From the NCBI RefSeq assembly GCF_012974865.1, contig NZ_CP043633.1, positions 434,001 through 498,000 on the forward strand: a stretch of 64,000 nt of DNA. Reading direction: 5' to 3'. Below are positions 36,786 to 45,613 of the stretch, piece by piece. The position numbers were made by a program, and so were the translations under genes. Numbering within the stretch: position 1 is the first letter of the stretch; every line of letters starts with the position of its first letter. Below the pieces are notes generated by a model. That model was given only the letters and a program-made list of their open reading frames with translations, searched no databases and was not told where the DNA came from. The stretch comes from Nonlabens sp. Ci31. GTDB lineage: Bacteria; Bacteroidota; Bacteroidia; Flavobacteriales; Flavobacteriaceae.

Positions 36786-37888
36786 TGTCTTTTAAAACTA
36801 CATCATTAAGTTCTCTAGCGCTCCAAAAGTTTAAAAAAAACTTCTGGGGCGTTTTGAGTTTTTTTGTTATTCTATTTTATGCACTAGTTGCCCTATTTGC
36901 TTACGTAATAGCTCCAGACGATACGCAATATGCCAACCAAATGCACATTTCTATACATTCCCAACCGCCAGGTTTTACCGTAGGTATGTTAGTTCTCCCC
37001 TCCACAACTGCTGAGTCTAGTTTTTGGGACTGGTGGAATGGAAAAAAATCTACCGTACAAGAAATCCCTTATGCCGATTTAAAAATCGATAACGGCAGTG
37101 TTTTCTACCGTCCTTTTGACGTGGACGGCAAGCAACTCTCTTTTGTAGATGCCAATTTTACCGTTGATAATGGATTAGAATTGTCTCGCTTTCGCGAAAG
37201 CTACACCTCACAAAAAACATTTCTATTAGGTACTGACAAGTATGGTCGTGATTTATTGAGCCGCATGATGATAGGGACAAGAATAAGTATCTCTATTGGT
37301 TTTGTGGCGGTCTTGATCTCCTTACTTATTGGTGTTTTTTTAGGAGCTATTGCCGGATATTACGGCGGTAAAATAGACGCTGCTATCATGTGGCTCATCA
37401 ATGTAACCTGGTCCATTCCTACCCTACTGATGGTGATCGCTATAAGTATTGCTTTAGGAAAAGGTTTTCTCACTGTTTTTATCGCAGTAGGACTTACCAT
37501 GTGGGTAGAAGTGGCACGTGTGGTGCGTGGACAGATGATTGTAGCCAAAGAATACCAATACGTAACAGCCGCAAAAGCTTTAGGCTTTCCTGATTTTAGA
37601 ATTATTACCCGACATATTTTACCTAACATTATGGCGCCTGTCATTGTCATTAGTGCGGCAAATTTTGCAGCTTCCATACTTATAGAAAGTGGTTTGAGCT
37701 TTTTAGGATTAGGCGCACAACCACCTATGCCCAGTTGGGGCAGTATGATTAAAGATCATTACCAATACATCATTCTTGACAAGGCTTATCTTGCCATAGT
37801 TCCAGGAATTGCTATCATGACTTTAGTAATGGCTTTTATGCTCTTAGGAAATGCACTGCGAGACGCACTGGATGTAAAAACAAGTTAA
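36785..37888 (+). CDS. ABC transporter permease, OppC/DppC type
   Basis: A 367-aa inner-membrane permease. TM1 (about 20-42) is followed by a large periplasmic insertion (about 45-145), then five TM segments with the EAA loop around VTAAKALGFPDFRIITRHILPN that contacts the ATPase. The GTDKYGRDLLSRMMIGTRISI motif is typical of OppC. It would import peptides or nickel with partners; no binding protein, second permease or ATPase gene is adjacent. One palindrome at 37188-37201 encodes SRFRES in the insertion. Coupled to the protease gene upstream and the nuclease gene downstream. Confidence 0.9.
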   Translation: MSFKTTSLSSLALQKFKKNFWGVLSFFVILFYALVALFAYVIAPDDTQYANQMHISIHSQPPGFTVGMLVLPSTTAESSFWDWWNGKKSTVQEIPYADLKIDNGSVFYRPFDVDGKQLSFVDANFTVDNGLELSRFRESYTSQKTFLLGTDKYGRDLLSRMMIGTRISISIGFVAVLISLLIGVFLGAIAGYYGGKIDAAIMWLINVTWSIPTLLMVIAISIALGKGFLTVFIAVGLTMWVEVARVVRGQMIVAKEYQYVTAAKALGFPDFRIITRHILPNIMAPVIVISAANFAASILIESGLSFLGLGAQPPMPSWGSMIKDHYQYIILDKAYLAIVPGIAIMTLVMAFMLLGNALRDALDVKTS

Positions 37889-38710
37889 ATGAGAAAATAC
37901 GTTTACCCATTAATCATTCTTGCCTGCGCAGCAGCTTACTATTTCTATGAGAATAAAGCTAATAGCACCTACTCACAAGAAAACCGCTCTACAAAAGATT
38001 TTCTGAACACTGATGTAAATAGAAAAGGGATCAAATCTTTATCTCTAAAAGATTTCTTACCATCATCTAAAAACCAAATTGTAAATCACCATACCTACAG
38101 TCTTTCTTATAACGAACAACATGAGCAAGCCGAATGGACGGCGCATGTTTTAAGAGCGTCAGACATCAATACTAGTAATTATAAAAGACCTTATTTTGAA
38201 ATTGATGATCAAGTAACCACTGGAGCCGCTCACTGGCGCAACTACAAAAAGAGTGGTTATGACAAAGGACACCTCGTTCCTGCTGGAGATAGAAAATCTA
38301 CCAAAGCTGCTCACGACGAAACTTTTTTAACCTCTAACATAAGTCCGCAGAGGCACGATTTTAATGCGGGTATCTGGAATACATTAGAACAAAAAACCAG
38401 GTACTATGCCAAGCGTTATGAGGAGCTTTATGTCATTACCGGTTCTGTCTTAACAGACGATTTAAAATCTATAGGAACAGAAAAGGTATCGGTTCCAGAA
38501 CAGTATTATAAAATTCTGTATCGTTATGATGCAAATGGAGGTAAAATGCTGGCTTTTTTAATGCCGCATGAAAACTCAACCCAATCCATCTACAACTTTA
38601 TTACCAGCGTAGACGAAATTGAAATATTAACGGGTACTGACTTCTTTGCACAACTTCCTGATAATATGGAGGATGAACTGGAAGCTGGGAAAAGTTCTAA
38701 GGGTTGGTAG
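37889..38710 (+). CDS. DNA/RNA non-specific endonuclease, membrane-anchored or secreted
   Basis: A 273-aa NUC1-type beta-beta-alpha metal nuclease. An N-terminal hydrophobic segment (about 4-19) serves as signal or anchor. The active site lies in YDKGHLVPAGDRKS (general-base His, here DKGH instead of DRGH), followed by FLTSNISPQRHDFNAGIWN with the metal Asn and helping Glu/Arg residues. It degrades nucleic acid outside the cytoplasm. It begins at the base after the permease stop codon, so it is in that operon. Confidence 0.9.
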   Translation: MRKYVYPLIILACAAAYYFYENKANSTYSQENRSTKDFLNTDVNRKGIKSLSLKDFLPSSKNQIVNHHTYSLSYNEQHEQAEWTAHVLRASDINTSNYKRPYFEIDDQVTTGAAHWRNYKKSGYDKGHLVPAGDRKSTKAAHDETFLTSNISPQRHDFNAGIWNTLEQKTRYYAKRYEELYVITGSVLTDDLKSIGTEKVSVPEQYYKILYRYDANGGKMLAFLMPHENSTQSIYNFITSVDEIEILTGTDFFAQLPDNMEDELEAGKSSKGW

Positions 38711-38945
38711 TTTTTAGAGGATAGAAAATTATTAGAATCTATTAGAACCTTTTCTGCTAATTTCTTCCTATCTGCTAACTCAAGCGCAGTAAAATGCACT
38801 GCTTTATTTGGATCAAAATATTTAGTGTTCTGAGTGATCGTATCTATCTCACAGACAGATTTTTGTTAGAAGGATTTAATGCTTGCAAAAAAATGAATCA
38901 AAAAAGTAATTGGCTTTTCATTCAGCTACGGTAGTATAACAGCAC

Positions 38946-40181
38946 CTACTCAAACCTCATCGCCTTCACAGGGCTTATTTTACTGACAATCAAAGTAGGA
39001 ATAATTAAAGCGATCAAACAAACTATAAAAGTTCCTAAATTCAGAGCAATCACATGCCACCACGAGATATAAACAGGCATCTCTGTCACATGGTAAGACT
39101 GAGGATCTAAGGTAAGCGGACTGAAGAAGAATTGGATTCCTATCAAGCCTAAACCGATGACATTTCCAATGATCAGTCCTTTAAACACCAAGTTCATGGC
39201 GTTGTAAAGGAAGATCTTGCGCACCGTCCAATTGGAAGCTCCGAGCGACTTGAGAACCCCTATCATATTAGTCCGGTCAAGGATGAGGACCAGTAATGCA
39301 GTAATCATGTTTATAATTCCTACAATAAGAATGATACCTATTATTCCAAAAATATTGCCATCTAACAGTGCCAGCCATTGAAAAATTGCAGGTAGTTCTT
39401 GTTCGATAGTTCTTGCATTTAGTTCTGAAGGCGTATTCAATTGTATGGCCCTTCCTACTTCATTAAGTCGGTCAAAATCATTGATAAAGATTTCAAACTT
39501 TCCTATCTGGTCGGCATCCCATTTATTGATGCGTTGTATATTTCTTATATCTCCTACTATAAATTTAGAATCGTATTCTTCTAGCCCGCTGTCATAAATT
39601 CCTGAAACCGTAAAAGCTCTTCCTATAGGCTCCTGACCGTTAGTTTTCATAAAATAAGTAGGCGCTTTGTCCCCTACTTTTAACTGTAACCGAGCAGCGA
39701 TATCATCAGAAATAAGAATATCAAAAGAGGTTTGCTCCTGAGAAACATCTGGTAATTTACCTTCCACTAAGAAATCTTGTAAATATTTCCAATCGTAATC
39801 ACCACCTACCCCTTTGAGAATAATACCTTCAAAATCGGTTGCGGTACGTATCATTCCGCCTTTTGTAGCTACTGCTTGAATATGGGTAACTTCTGGTACA
39901 GCGACAAAATCTGGATAAAAATCCTGGTTACTTGAGATGGGTTTTATGGTCGTTATAGAGTTATTACGGTCAAAAAGCGACACACTTACATGACCATTAA
40001 AGGCACTTACCTTCTCTTTTATCTTTTTTTGTAGCCCCACGCCAGTGGCAATAGCTATTAGCATCACAATAATACCTATTGCAATTGCTGCTACTGCAAT
40101 TTTTATAATCGGCGCACTTACGCTATTTTTATAACTTGTACTACTCTGTACCCTTTTAGCAATGAAATACTCTAGATTCAC
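38946..40181 (-). CDS. FtsX-like ABC transporter permease (LolC/LolE type)
   Basis: About 411 aa from GTG 40181 (NLEYFIAKR is the usual N-terminus of these proteins; the open frame extends to 40265 but without family resemblance). One TM near the N-terminus (about 25-50), a large periplasmic domain (to about 260), then three C-terminal TMs and the ending SPVKAMRFE typical of lipoprotein-releasing MacB/LolC permeases. It probably extracts lipoproteins for outer-membrane transport with an ATPase encoded elsewhere. Its first about 20 bp overlap the start of the divergent NamZ gene. Confidence 0.88.
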   Translation of the reverse strand: MNLEYFIAKRVQSSTSYKNSVSAPIIKIAVAAIAIGIIVMLIAIATGVGLQKKIKEKVSAFNGHVSVSLFDRNNSITTIKPISSNQDFYPDFVAVPEVTHIQAVATKGGMIRTATDFEGIILKGVGGDYDWKYLQDFLVEGKLPDVSQEQTSFDILISDDIAARLQLKVGDKAPTYFMKTNGQEPIGRAFTVSGIYDSGLEEYDSKFIVGDIRNIQRINKWDADQIGKFEIFINDFDRLNEVGRAIQLNTPSELNARTIEQELPAIFQWLALLDGNIFGIIGIILIVGIINMITALLVLILDRTNMIGVLKSLGASNWTVRKIFLYNAMNLVFKGLIIGNVIGLGLIGIQFFFSPLTLDPQSYHVTEMPVYISWWHVIALNLGTFIVCLIALIIPTLIVSKISPVKAMRFE

Positions 40182-41484
40182 ATTTTTTGATTCAATATTC
40201 AAATATACCATAATCGCTATGGTTGTAGGAATGACTTCCTGTAATTCTAAAACCAATGGTAACAATACGCCTACTTCACCTCAAGGAGAAAACTTTGTTC
40301 TTGAAAAAGACAGAGACCAAAAGCTTCTGATAGAGATAAATGATAACGAACCTATTCCGGCGGCTTACCTATTAGGAGAGTGGATTGAAAAACTAAAAGG
40401 CAAAAGAATTGCTTTAGTAGGAAATCAAACCAGTGTTGTAAAAACGGGAGATACTGTCGTTTCTAAAGAATGGGATATTAGGGATAAAGTGCGTTACGCA
40501 CATCTAGTAGACACCTTACTGGCTCATGGAATAGAGATCAAACGTGTTTTTGCCCCAGAGCACGGTTTTAGAGGCACTGCAGATGCTGGCGCCAGCATCA
40601 AGGATGGCGTAGATGAACAAACGGGCATTCCTATCATTTCTCTTTATGGCAAGAATAAAAAGCCATTTAAAGAACAACTAGAAGACGTGGACATCGTTTT
40701 ATTTGACATTCAAGATGTGGGCACTCGTTTCTACACTTATATATCTACCCTTCATTATGTAATGGAAGCTTGTGCAGAGTTCGACCGCAAACTCATTCTC
40801 CTGGACCGACCTAATCCTAACGGGCACTACATAGACGGACCTATTCTAGAAAAAAAGTATCAAAGCTTTGTGGGCATGCACCCAGTCCCTGTGGTACACG
40901 GAATGACTATAGGAGAATATGCGATGATGATTAATGGAGAAAAATGGTTGGATAAGAAGTTACAGGCCGACTTGGAAATTATCAAATGCAAAAAATATAC
41001 ACACGCTACTCCCTACAGCGTCCCTATCAAGCCATCTCCTAATTTACCTAACGATCAAGCTATAAATCTGTATCCTAGCCTTTGCTTTTTTGAAGGAACT
41101 GAGGTAAGCGTAGGTCGTGGTACTGAAATGCAATTTCAGGTTTATGGATCTCCATCTTTAGCAAAATATACAGACTTTGCTTTTACTCCGACGCCTAATG
41201 AAGGTGCCAAAAGACCTGTGTTTAACGGAAAGAAATGCTTTGGGGTAGATCTTAGAACTTATAAAAAACTAGATCATTTAGAATTGGCCTTTTTAGTAGA
41301 CGCTTTCGCGAAAGCGCCATCAAAACAAAACTTCTTCAACCCCTTTTTTACCAAACTAGCAGGAACAACTATCTTACAAACCCAGATCGAGAAAGGAATG
41401 AGCGCACAAGAAATCGCATTGACATGGGAGAAAGGACTTGAAGACTATCAAAAAATCAGACTGAACTACCTACTTTATGAGTAA
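40162..41484 (+). CDS. Exo-beta-N-acetylmuramidase NamZ-type (DUF1343) lipoprotein
   Basis: A 440-aa lipoprotein (lipobox GMTSCNS at about 24-30). The DUF1343 core starts at KRIALVGNQTSVV, and contains RVFAPEHGFRGTADAGASI, VLFDIQDVGTRFYTYISTLHYVMEA, LDRPNPNG and the C-terminal GTEVSVGRGTEMQFQVYG. Characterised NamZ releases terminal MurNAc from peptidoglycan fragments, so a role in wall recycling or scavenging is likely. The start at 40162 gives a full signal peptide but lies inside the 5' end of the divergent permease gene. A palindrome at 41302-41315 encodes DAFAKAP. Confidence 0.9.
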   Translation: MKYSRFTFFDSIFKYTIIAMVVGMTSCNSKTNGNNTPTSPQGENFVLEKDRDQKLLIEINDNEPIPAAYLLGEWIEKLKGKRIALVGNQTSVVKTGDTVVSKEWDIRDKVRYAHLVDTLLAHGIEIKRVFAPEHGFRGTADAGASIKDGVDEQTGIPIISLYGKNKKPFKEQLEDVDIVLFDIQDVGTRFYTYISTLHYVMEACAEFDRKLILLDRPNPNGHYIDGPILEKKYQSFVGMHPVPVVHGMTIGEYAMMINGEKWLDKKLQADLEIIKCKKYTHATPYSVPIKPSPNLPNDQAINLYPSLCFFEGTEVSVGRGTEMQFQVYGSPSLAKYTDFAFTPTPNEGAKRPVFNGKKCFGVDLRTYKKLDHLELAFLVDAFAKAPSKQNFFNPFFTKLAGTTILQTQIEKGMSAQEIALTWEKGLEDYQKIRLNYLLYE

Positions 41485-41505
41485 TACTAACTAAATCGAA
41501 TCATT

Positions 41506-41949
41506 ATGGCTTCCTTTTTTGATCAAAATGCATATGAAGAATTACATTCTAGACTTAAAAATATAGAGCTAGAAACGGTTCCCAAATGGGGTAAGATGAC
41601 CGCTGCACAAATGATAAATCACTGTCAAGGACCATTAAAGATAGCGGTAAATAAATCTGATATAACCATGAAGCCTAACTGGCTGGTAAAAGTGTTATTT
41701 AAAAAAATGATGTACAGTTCTAAACCGTACAGAAAAAACGTTCCAACCCCTATAATATTTAGAAGTACTGGAGGTTTTAACTTTGAAAAAGAAAAGCTGA
41801 GTTTACAAAAATATATGGATGAATTATGGGAAGATCGCGATAATGAGAGCCGCACTCCTCATCCTGTGTTTGGAAAATTTACTAAAGAACAGTGGGGTAT
41901 TATGCAGTGGAAACATTTAAATCACCATTTTGATCAATTTGGGGTTTAG
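41506..41949 (+). CDS. DUF1569 (DinB-like) protein
   Basis: A 147-aa soluble protein of the DinB-like four-helix superfamily. W31-GKMTAAQMINHC and the C-terminal WKHLNHHFDQFGV supply the His residues of the metal site. Function of this family is unknown; some relatives are thiol-dependent transferases. It follows the NamZ gene by 21 bp. Confidence 0.8.
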   Translation: MASFFDQNAYEELHSRLKNIELETVPKWGKMTAAQMINHCQGPLKIAVNKSDITMKPNWLVKVLFKKMMYSSKPYRKNVPTPIIFRSTGGFNFEKEKLSLQKYMDELWEDRDNESRTPHPVFGKFTKEQWGIMQWKHLNHHFDQFGV

Positions 41950-42021
41950 AATAGTTCTTTCTATTTATAAGAAAACATGGATGTATCAAACTCCAAACTT
42001 TAACCTTGTAATTATACCTGG

Positions 42022-42755
42022 CTAATTATCTTGAATAAGATATAAATACCTGCGCTGCTCAATTTGAGAAATAATCTTGTAGTTTTTAGTTACTTCATGC
42101 ATATTGTAAATAATCTTCTCTTCGTTAGTTTTTACATCTATTGTTACACCAGTTCATAAGTTGCAGCATCAATCCTAAATTTCTTTAGAGTTTCCATTTT
42201 TGGACCTTCTATAGATATATTTCATTAGTTATAAAATTGAAAGTCATCATAAGACCTTTATCTCATACCTTTCTGCTCCTACTAAGTCTTTAGTTACGCG
42301 TACTTCTTCTACTTTCCAATTGCCTAAATACTTTTGATTTCTAGGTCCTTGTTTTCATAAGCTTCTTGTATAAGATAACTATAGTTTATTTCTGCTGTTA
42401 TAGTATCTTTTTGTAGGTAAATAGATATTTCTTCTGAATTATATTTAGCTCTTTTATGACTTAAAACTAATAATTGATCCCACTATATAGGGTGAGCAGA
42501 TTTCCTTGAGCCGAATGTAGTACTAATTAATTTTGACCAAAAAAATAATCTGATCTACCATGTAATTAAGGAACTTTAATTTAAACGAATCGAACCTGTT
42601 ATAAACCAAGTTAATGGCTTTATCGAGTTCTTCCTCCCTTTTAGCAGCATCCTGAATTGGCTCACGATCTTCACTTTAAAGCTCCAAGTTCCAAAATAAT
42701 CTTGTGTTTGCGTTGTAAGCGTCATCATCAAGACAGCTAGAATAGATTTTTTTTA
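42022..42755 (-). pseudogene. Decayed gene for a secreted protein, several frameshifts
   Basis: On the minus strand, protein-like pieces appear in successive frames: a signal peptide (KKSILAVLMMTLTTQTQ) without a start codon, then DYFGTWSFKVK; EEELDKAINLVYNRFDSFKL; LLVLSHKRAKYNSEEISIYL; after another shift NQKYLGNWKVEEVRVTKDLV; then MKYI-frame and GPKMETLKKFRIDAATYELV; and finally TIDVKTNEEKIIYNMHEVTK ending at a stop at 42022. At least five frame changes or stops are needed to join them. The repeated GTW/GNW pattern is lipocalin-like. It fills most of the 857-bp gap 41950-42806. Confidence 0.75.
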
Positions 42756-42806
42756 CGGTGTTATTTTATTGTGTCGAAGAAAATTTAAGCAATCATTACT
42801 TTGCCT

Positions 42807-43814
42807 TTACGCATTCAACATCGCCCATAAACGATCCTTCAATTCCATTAAATTAATCTGCGAGATAGAAGAGATAAACATGTAAGGTGCGCCATTAAAA
42901 GCGCCTTCTTTGTCTAGTCCTTCACGCATTTGCTCGATCAGTTCTTCATCCAGCATATCGCATTTTGAGATGACCACAAATCGTTCTTTATCCAGCATTT
43001 CTGGATTGTATTTTCTCAATTCGTTGACCAAAATATCATACTCAGCGCTGATGTCATCAGCATCTGCAGGTACGAGAAATAACAAAGTTGAGTTGCGCTC
43101 TATATGCCTTAAGAAGCGGTGTCCTATCCCCTTACCTTCTGCGGCCCCTTCTATAATTCCAGGAATATCTGCAATAACAAAAGTTTTAAAGTCCCGGTAT
43201 TCTACAATTCCTAGATTGGGTTTGAGAGTTGTGAACTCATAGTTGGCAATCTTAGGCTTTGCTGAGGTAAGTACCGACAGCAAGGTTGATTTTCCAGCAT
43301 TAGGAAATCCCACCAGACCAACATCAGCAAGGATCTTGAGTTCAAAAGTCACATCTAAGGCATTACTATCCATTCCGGTTTGTGCATAACGAGGCGTCTG
43401 TCTTGTAGACGATTTAAAGTGCCAGTTCCCACGACCACCTTTTCCACCTTCACAGATGATATACTCTGCACCGTCTTCTAAGATTTCGTGTACAATTTGA
43501 CCTGTCTCTGTATCCTTGATCACGGTTCCCAAAGGAAGTTCCACAACAATATCCTCTCCATCTTCACCAGACCTGCGTTGTTTTGCTCCGTTTCCTCCTT
43601 GAGCAGCTTTAAAGTGTCGTTTGTATTTAAAATGGTACAGGGTCCAAAGGTTCTTATTTCCTTTAAGGATAATATGACCACCACGACCACCATCACCACC
43701 ATCAGGACCACCTTTCTCTACGTATTTTTCTCTGTGCAAGTGGGTACTTCCTTTACCGCCACGGCCAGATTCTACAGTTACTTTTGTATAATCGACAAAA
43801 TTTCCTTCAGTCAT
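42807..43814 (-). CDS. obgE: GTPase ObgE/CgtA
   Basis: A 335-aa ribosome-associated GTPase. The Obg domain (1-159) has glycine-rich repeats ([32 protein letters not shown]). The G domain shows G1 [11 protein letters not shown]2 with [10 protein letters not shown]3 [11 protein letters not shown]4 as ISKCDML (ordinarily NKxD; here the first residue differs) and G5 SSISQ. It acts in late 50S assembly and stress control. There is no C-terminal extension, as usual in Bacteroidetes. Order purK, hpt-adk, obgE is a familiar flavobacterial arrangement. Confidence 0.95.
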   Translation of the reverse strand: MTEGNFVDYTKVTVESGRGGKGSTHLHREKYVEKGGPDGGDGGRGGHIILKGNKNLWTLYHFKYKRHFKAAQGGNGAKQRRSGEDGEDIVVELPLGTVIKDTETGQIVHEILEDGAEYIICEGGKGGRGNWHFKSSTRQTPRYAQTGMDSNALDVTFELKILADVGLVGFPNAGKSTLLSVLTSAKPKIANYEFTTLKPNLGIVEYRDFKTFVIADIPGIIEGAAEGKGIGHRFLRHIERNSTLLFLVPADADDISAEYDILVNELRKYNPEMLDKERFVVISKCDMLDEELIEQMREGLDKEGAFNGAPYMFISSISQINLMELKDRLWAMLNA

Positions 43815-44252
43815 TTTTTTATGTATCAGTTGACAGTTTTCGGTTGTCAGTTATTTATTAGAAAACGGTTATTTGTTAATCGTTATTTGTTGCCAGTTAA
43901 TGGCTAATTGGTATTCGACATGCCTTCAAACCTTTTCCCCTACCACTTCGGTAAGCCCGGTGCACCTATTAAAGGTTGAAATTTCTAGTTCTTCGATTTC
44001 AATCTCTGTAATTCATCCCAGCTTCCCAATTCGACAGTTCGAAACTTCGACAGGTTCAGTGAATCGCTCTCGCTCCAACCAGCATTCCGCTTCGATATTC
44101 TTTAATAGGCAATCGGTATTCTTCGAAACCTTTTCGTGATGCCTTCCCCTCCCAAAAAAGGTCGTCGGAGGCAAAAAGGGTGAGGTTTCTGATCTCTTCG
44201 ATTTCCAGTTCAAGTTCAAGTTTAAATCTTCAACTCTGAACTCTGAACTTGA
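43815..44252. other. 438-bp intergenic region with repeat remnants
   Basis: No gene seen. It holds scraps of short repeats: GTTATTTGTTAATCGTTATTTGTT near 43870, an AGGGTGAGGTTTCTG piece (about 44178-44193) matching the dispersed hairpin family found at 53 kb, and a TTCAAGTTCAAG short repeat near 44208 beside the hpt-adk stop codon. Confidence 0.55.
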
Positions 44253-45356
44253 TTAAAGCTTATCAAACTCTACGCTCAATCGTTCTGTGATGGCGTCCAT
44301 TTCTCCTACTCCATCAACACCATAATATTTATTTTGTGCTGCGTAGTAGTCTTTTAAAGGTGCTGTTTGCTTGTAATATACCGCGATACGATCTTTGATT
44401 ACCCCTTCATTTGCATCATCTGGGCGGCCGCTTTCTTTACCTCTTTCTAACAGACGTTCTACAAGTACTTCATCATCTACTTCTAGCGCTACCATACCGT
44501 CGATTTTCTCATTTTTTGAGGCTAGTAATTTGTCCAATGCTTCTGCTTGGGCGTCTGTTCTTGGAAAACCGTCAAAAATAAAACCAGCAGCATCTGGTGT
44601 TTTTTCCACCTCAGCTTTAAGCATTTTAATGGTCACCTCATCTGGAACTAGATTTCCTTTATCCATAAAGGATTTTGCCAATGTTCCTAACTCGGTACCA
44701 TTTTTTATATTGTAACGGAAAACGTCTCCAGTAGAGATGTGAACCAGTCCGTATTTATCTTTTAAACGAGTGGCCTGAGTTCCTTTTCCTGCTCCTGGAG
44801 GACCGAATAAAACGATGTTTTTCATGCGTTGTGTTTGTACGTAAAGTTCGGGCAAATTGCGCCCTAAATTATTATAATCCATGCCGTATCCCACGACAAA
44901 TTTATTTTCAATATTCTTTCCTACATAATCGATTTTTAACTCTCGATCATATACCTCAGGTTTAAAAAATAGAGTGGCTATTTTCAGGTCTTGGGGCTGG
45001 TGTTGTTTTAGCTTTCGCGAAAGCGTATCTATTGTCAAACCACTGTCTACTATATCCTCCACGATCACAACTGTCCTCCCTGCTAGATCAATATCCAGCT
45101 CGTCACCCAGTTCAACGACACCAGTGGAAGTGGTTCCTTGATAGCTTTTGGCCCTTAAAAAACTCACCTCACAATCGTAATGAAACTTACGAGTAAGATC
45201 TGCCAGAACCATATAACTCCCGTTAAGAATCCCTAAAAAAACAGGGTTTTTACCTGCGAGATCTCTGTTGAGCTGGTAGGCGAGGTTATCAATGGCAGCA
45301 GCTATTTCCTGTGCACTCAAAAAGGGTTTAAAATAAAGATCGTGGATCTTAATCAC
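44253..45356 (-). CDS. Fused hypoxanthine phosphoribosyltransferase-adenylate kinase
   Basis: A single 367-aa frame with two complete enzymes. Residues 1-177 are an Hpt: GILNGSYMVLADL, the PRPP loop VVIVEDIVDSGLTID and FVVGYGMDYNNLGRNLPELY. After a few residues (VQTQR), an adenylate kinase of normal length (190 aa) starts with MKNIVLFGPPGAGKGTQA, then STGDVFRY, FIFDGFPRTDAQAEAL and a short lid (RGKESGRPDD). An ATG (44825) at the junction could also give free Adk. GTG 45356 is the start because the -7 box TATCTTTG at 45373-45380 lies upstream. Together they salvage hypoxanthine and balance adenylates. A palindrome is at 45011-45024 (TLSRK). Confidence 0.92.
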   Translation of the reverse strand: MIKIHDLYFKPFLSAQEIAAAIDNLAYQLNRDLAGKNPVFLGILNGSYMVLADLTRKFHYDCEVSFLRAKSYQGTTSTGVVELGDELDIDLAGRTVVIVEDIVDSGLTIDTLSRKLKQHQPQDLKIATLFFKPEVYDRELKIDYVGKNIENKFVVGYGMDYNNLGRNLPELYVQTQRMKNIVLFGPPGAGKGTQATRLKDKYGLVHISTGDVFRYNIKNGTELGTLAKSFMDKGNLVPDEVTIKMLKAEVEKTPDAAGFIFDGFPRTDAQAEALDKLLASKNEKIDGMVALEVDDEVLVERLLERGKESGRPDDANEGVIKDRIAVYYKQTAPLKDYYAAQNKYYGVDGVGEMDAITERLSVEFDKL

Positions 45357-45372
45357 AACAAATAATTTTTTG

Positions 45373-45380
45373 CAAAGATA
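45373..45380 (-). promoter_or_regulatory. Candidate -7 box (TATCTTTG) of hpt-adk
   Basis: Fits TAnnTTTG, 16 bp upstream of GTG 45356; it supports that start over the longer frame beginning at 45428. Confidence 0.6.
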
Positions 45381-45540
45381 ATGATTAGTAAACAGTATGC
45401 AGCAGCAGTTTACCGTAGATGTAGGCACCTATAAATCGGCAACATCAGTATAAAAAACGAGTGGGTCACAGACCTCTATAGCTGTTCTAATTTGAGAAGA
45501 AAATGCGAATTATAAAGGAGTGATAGACCTGTTGCTGCTA

Positions 45541-45600
45541 CCAATTCAAGTTCCAATTCAAATTCGAGTTCCAATTCAAGTTTCATTTCAATTTAACCGC
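45541..45600. repeat. Imperfect tandem repeat of AATTCAAGTTCC
   Basis: Variants of a 12-mer (AATTCAAGTTCC, AATTCAAATTCG, AATTCAAGTTTC) follow each other upstream of purK. Similar TTCAAG-type runs touch the 3' ends of the SDR gene (about 4850), the HMG-CoA reductase gene (about 23510) and the hpt-adk gene (about 44208). Confidence 0.7.
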
Positions 45601-45601
45601 T

Positions 45602-45609
45602 TATTTTTG
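45602..45609 (+). promoter_or_regulatory. Candidate -7 box (TATTTTTG) of purK
   Basis: Fits TAnnTTTG and ends four bases before the ATG at 45614. Confidence 0.45.
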
Positions 45610-45613
45610 AAAC

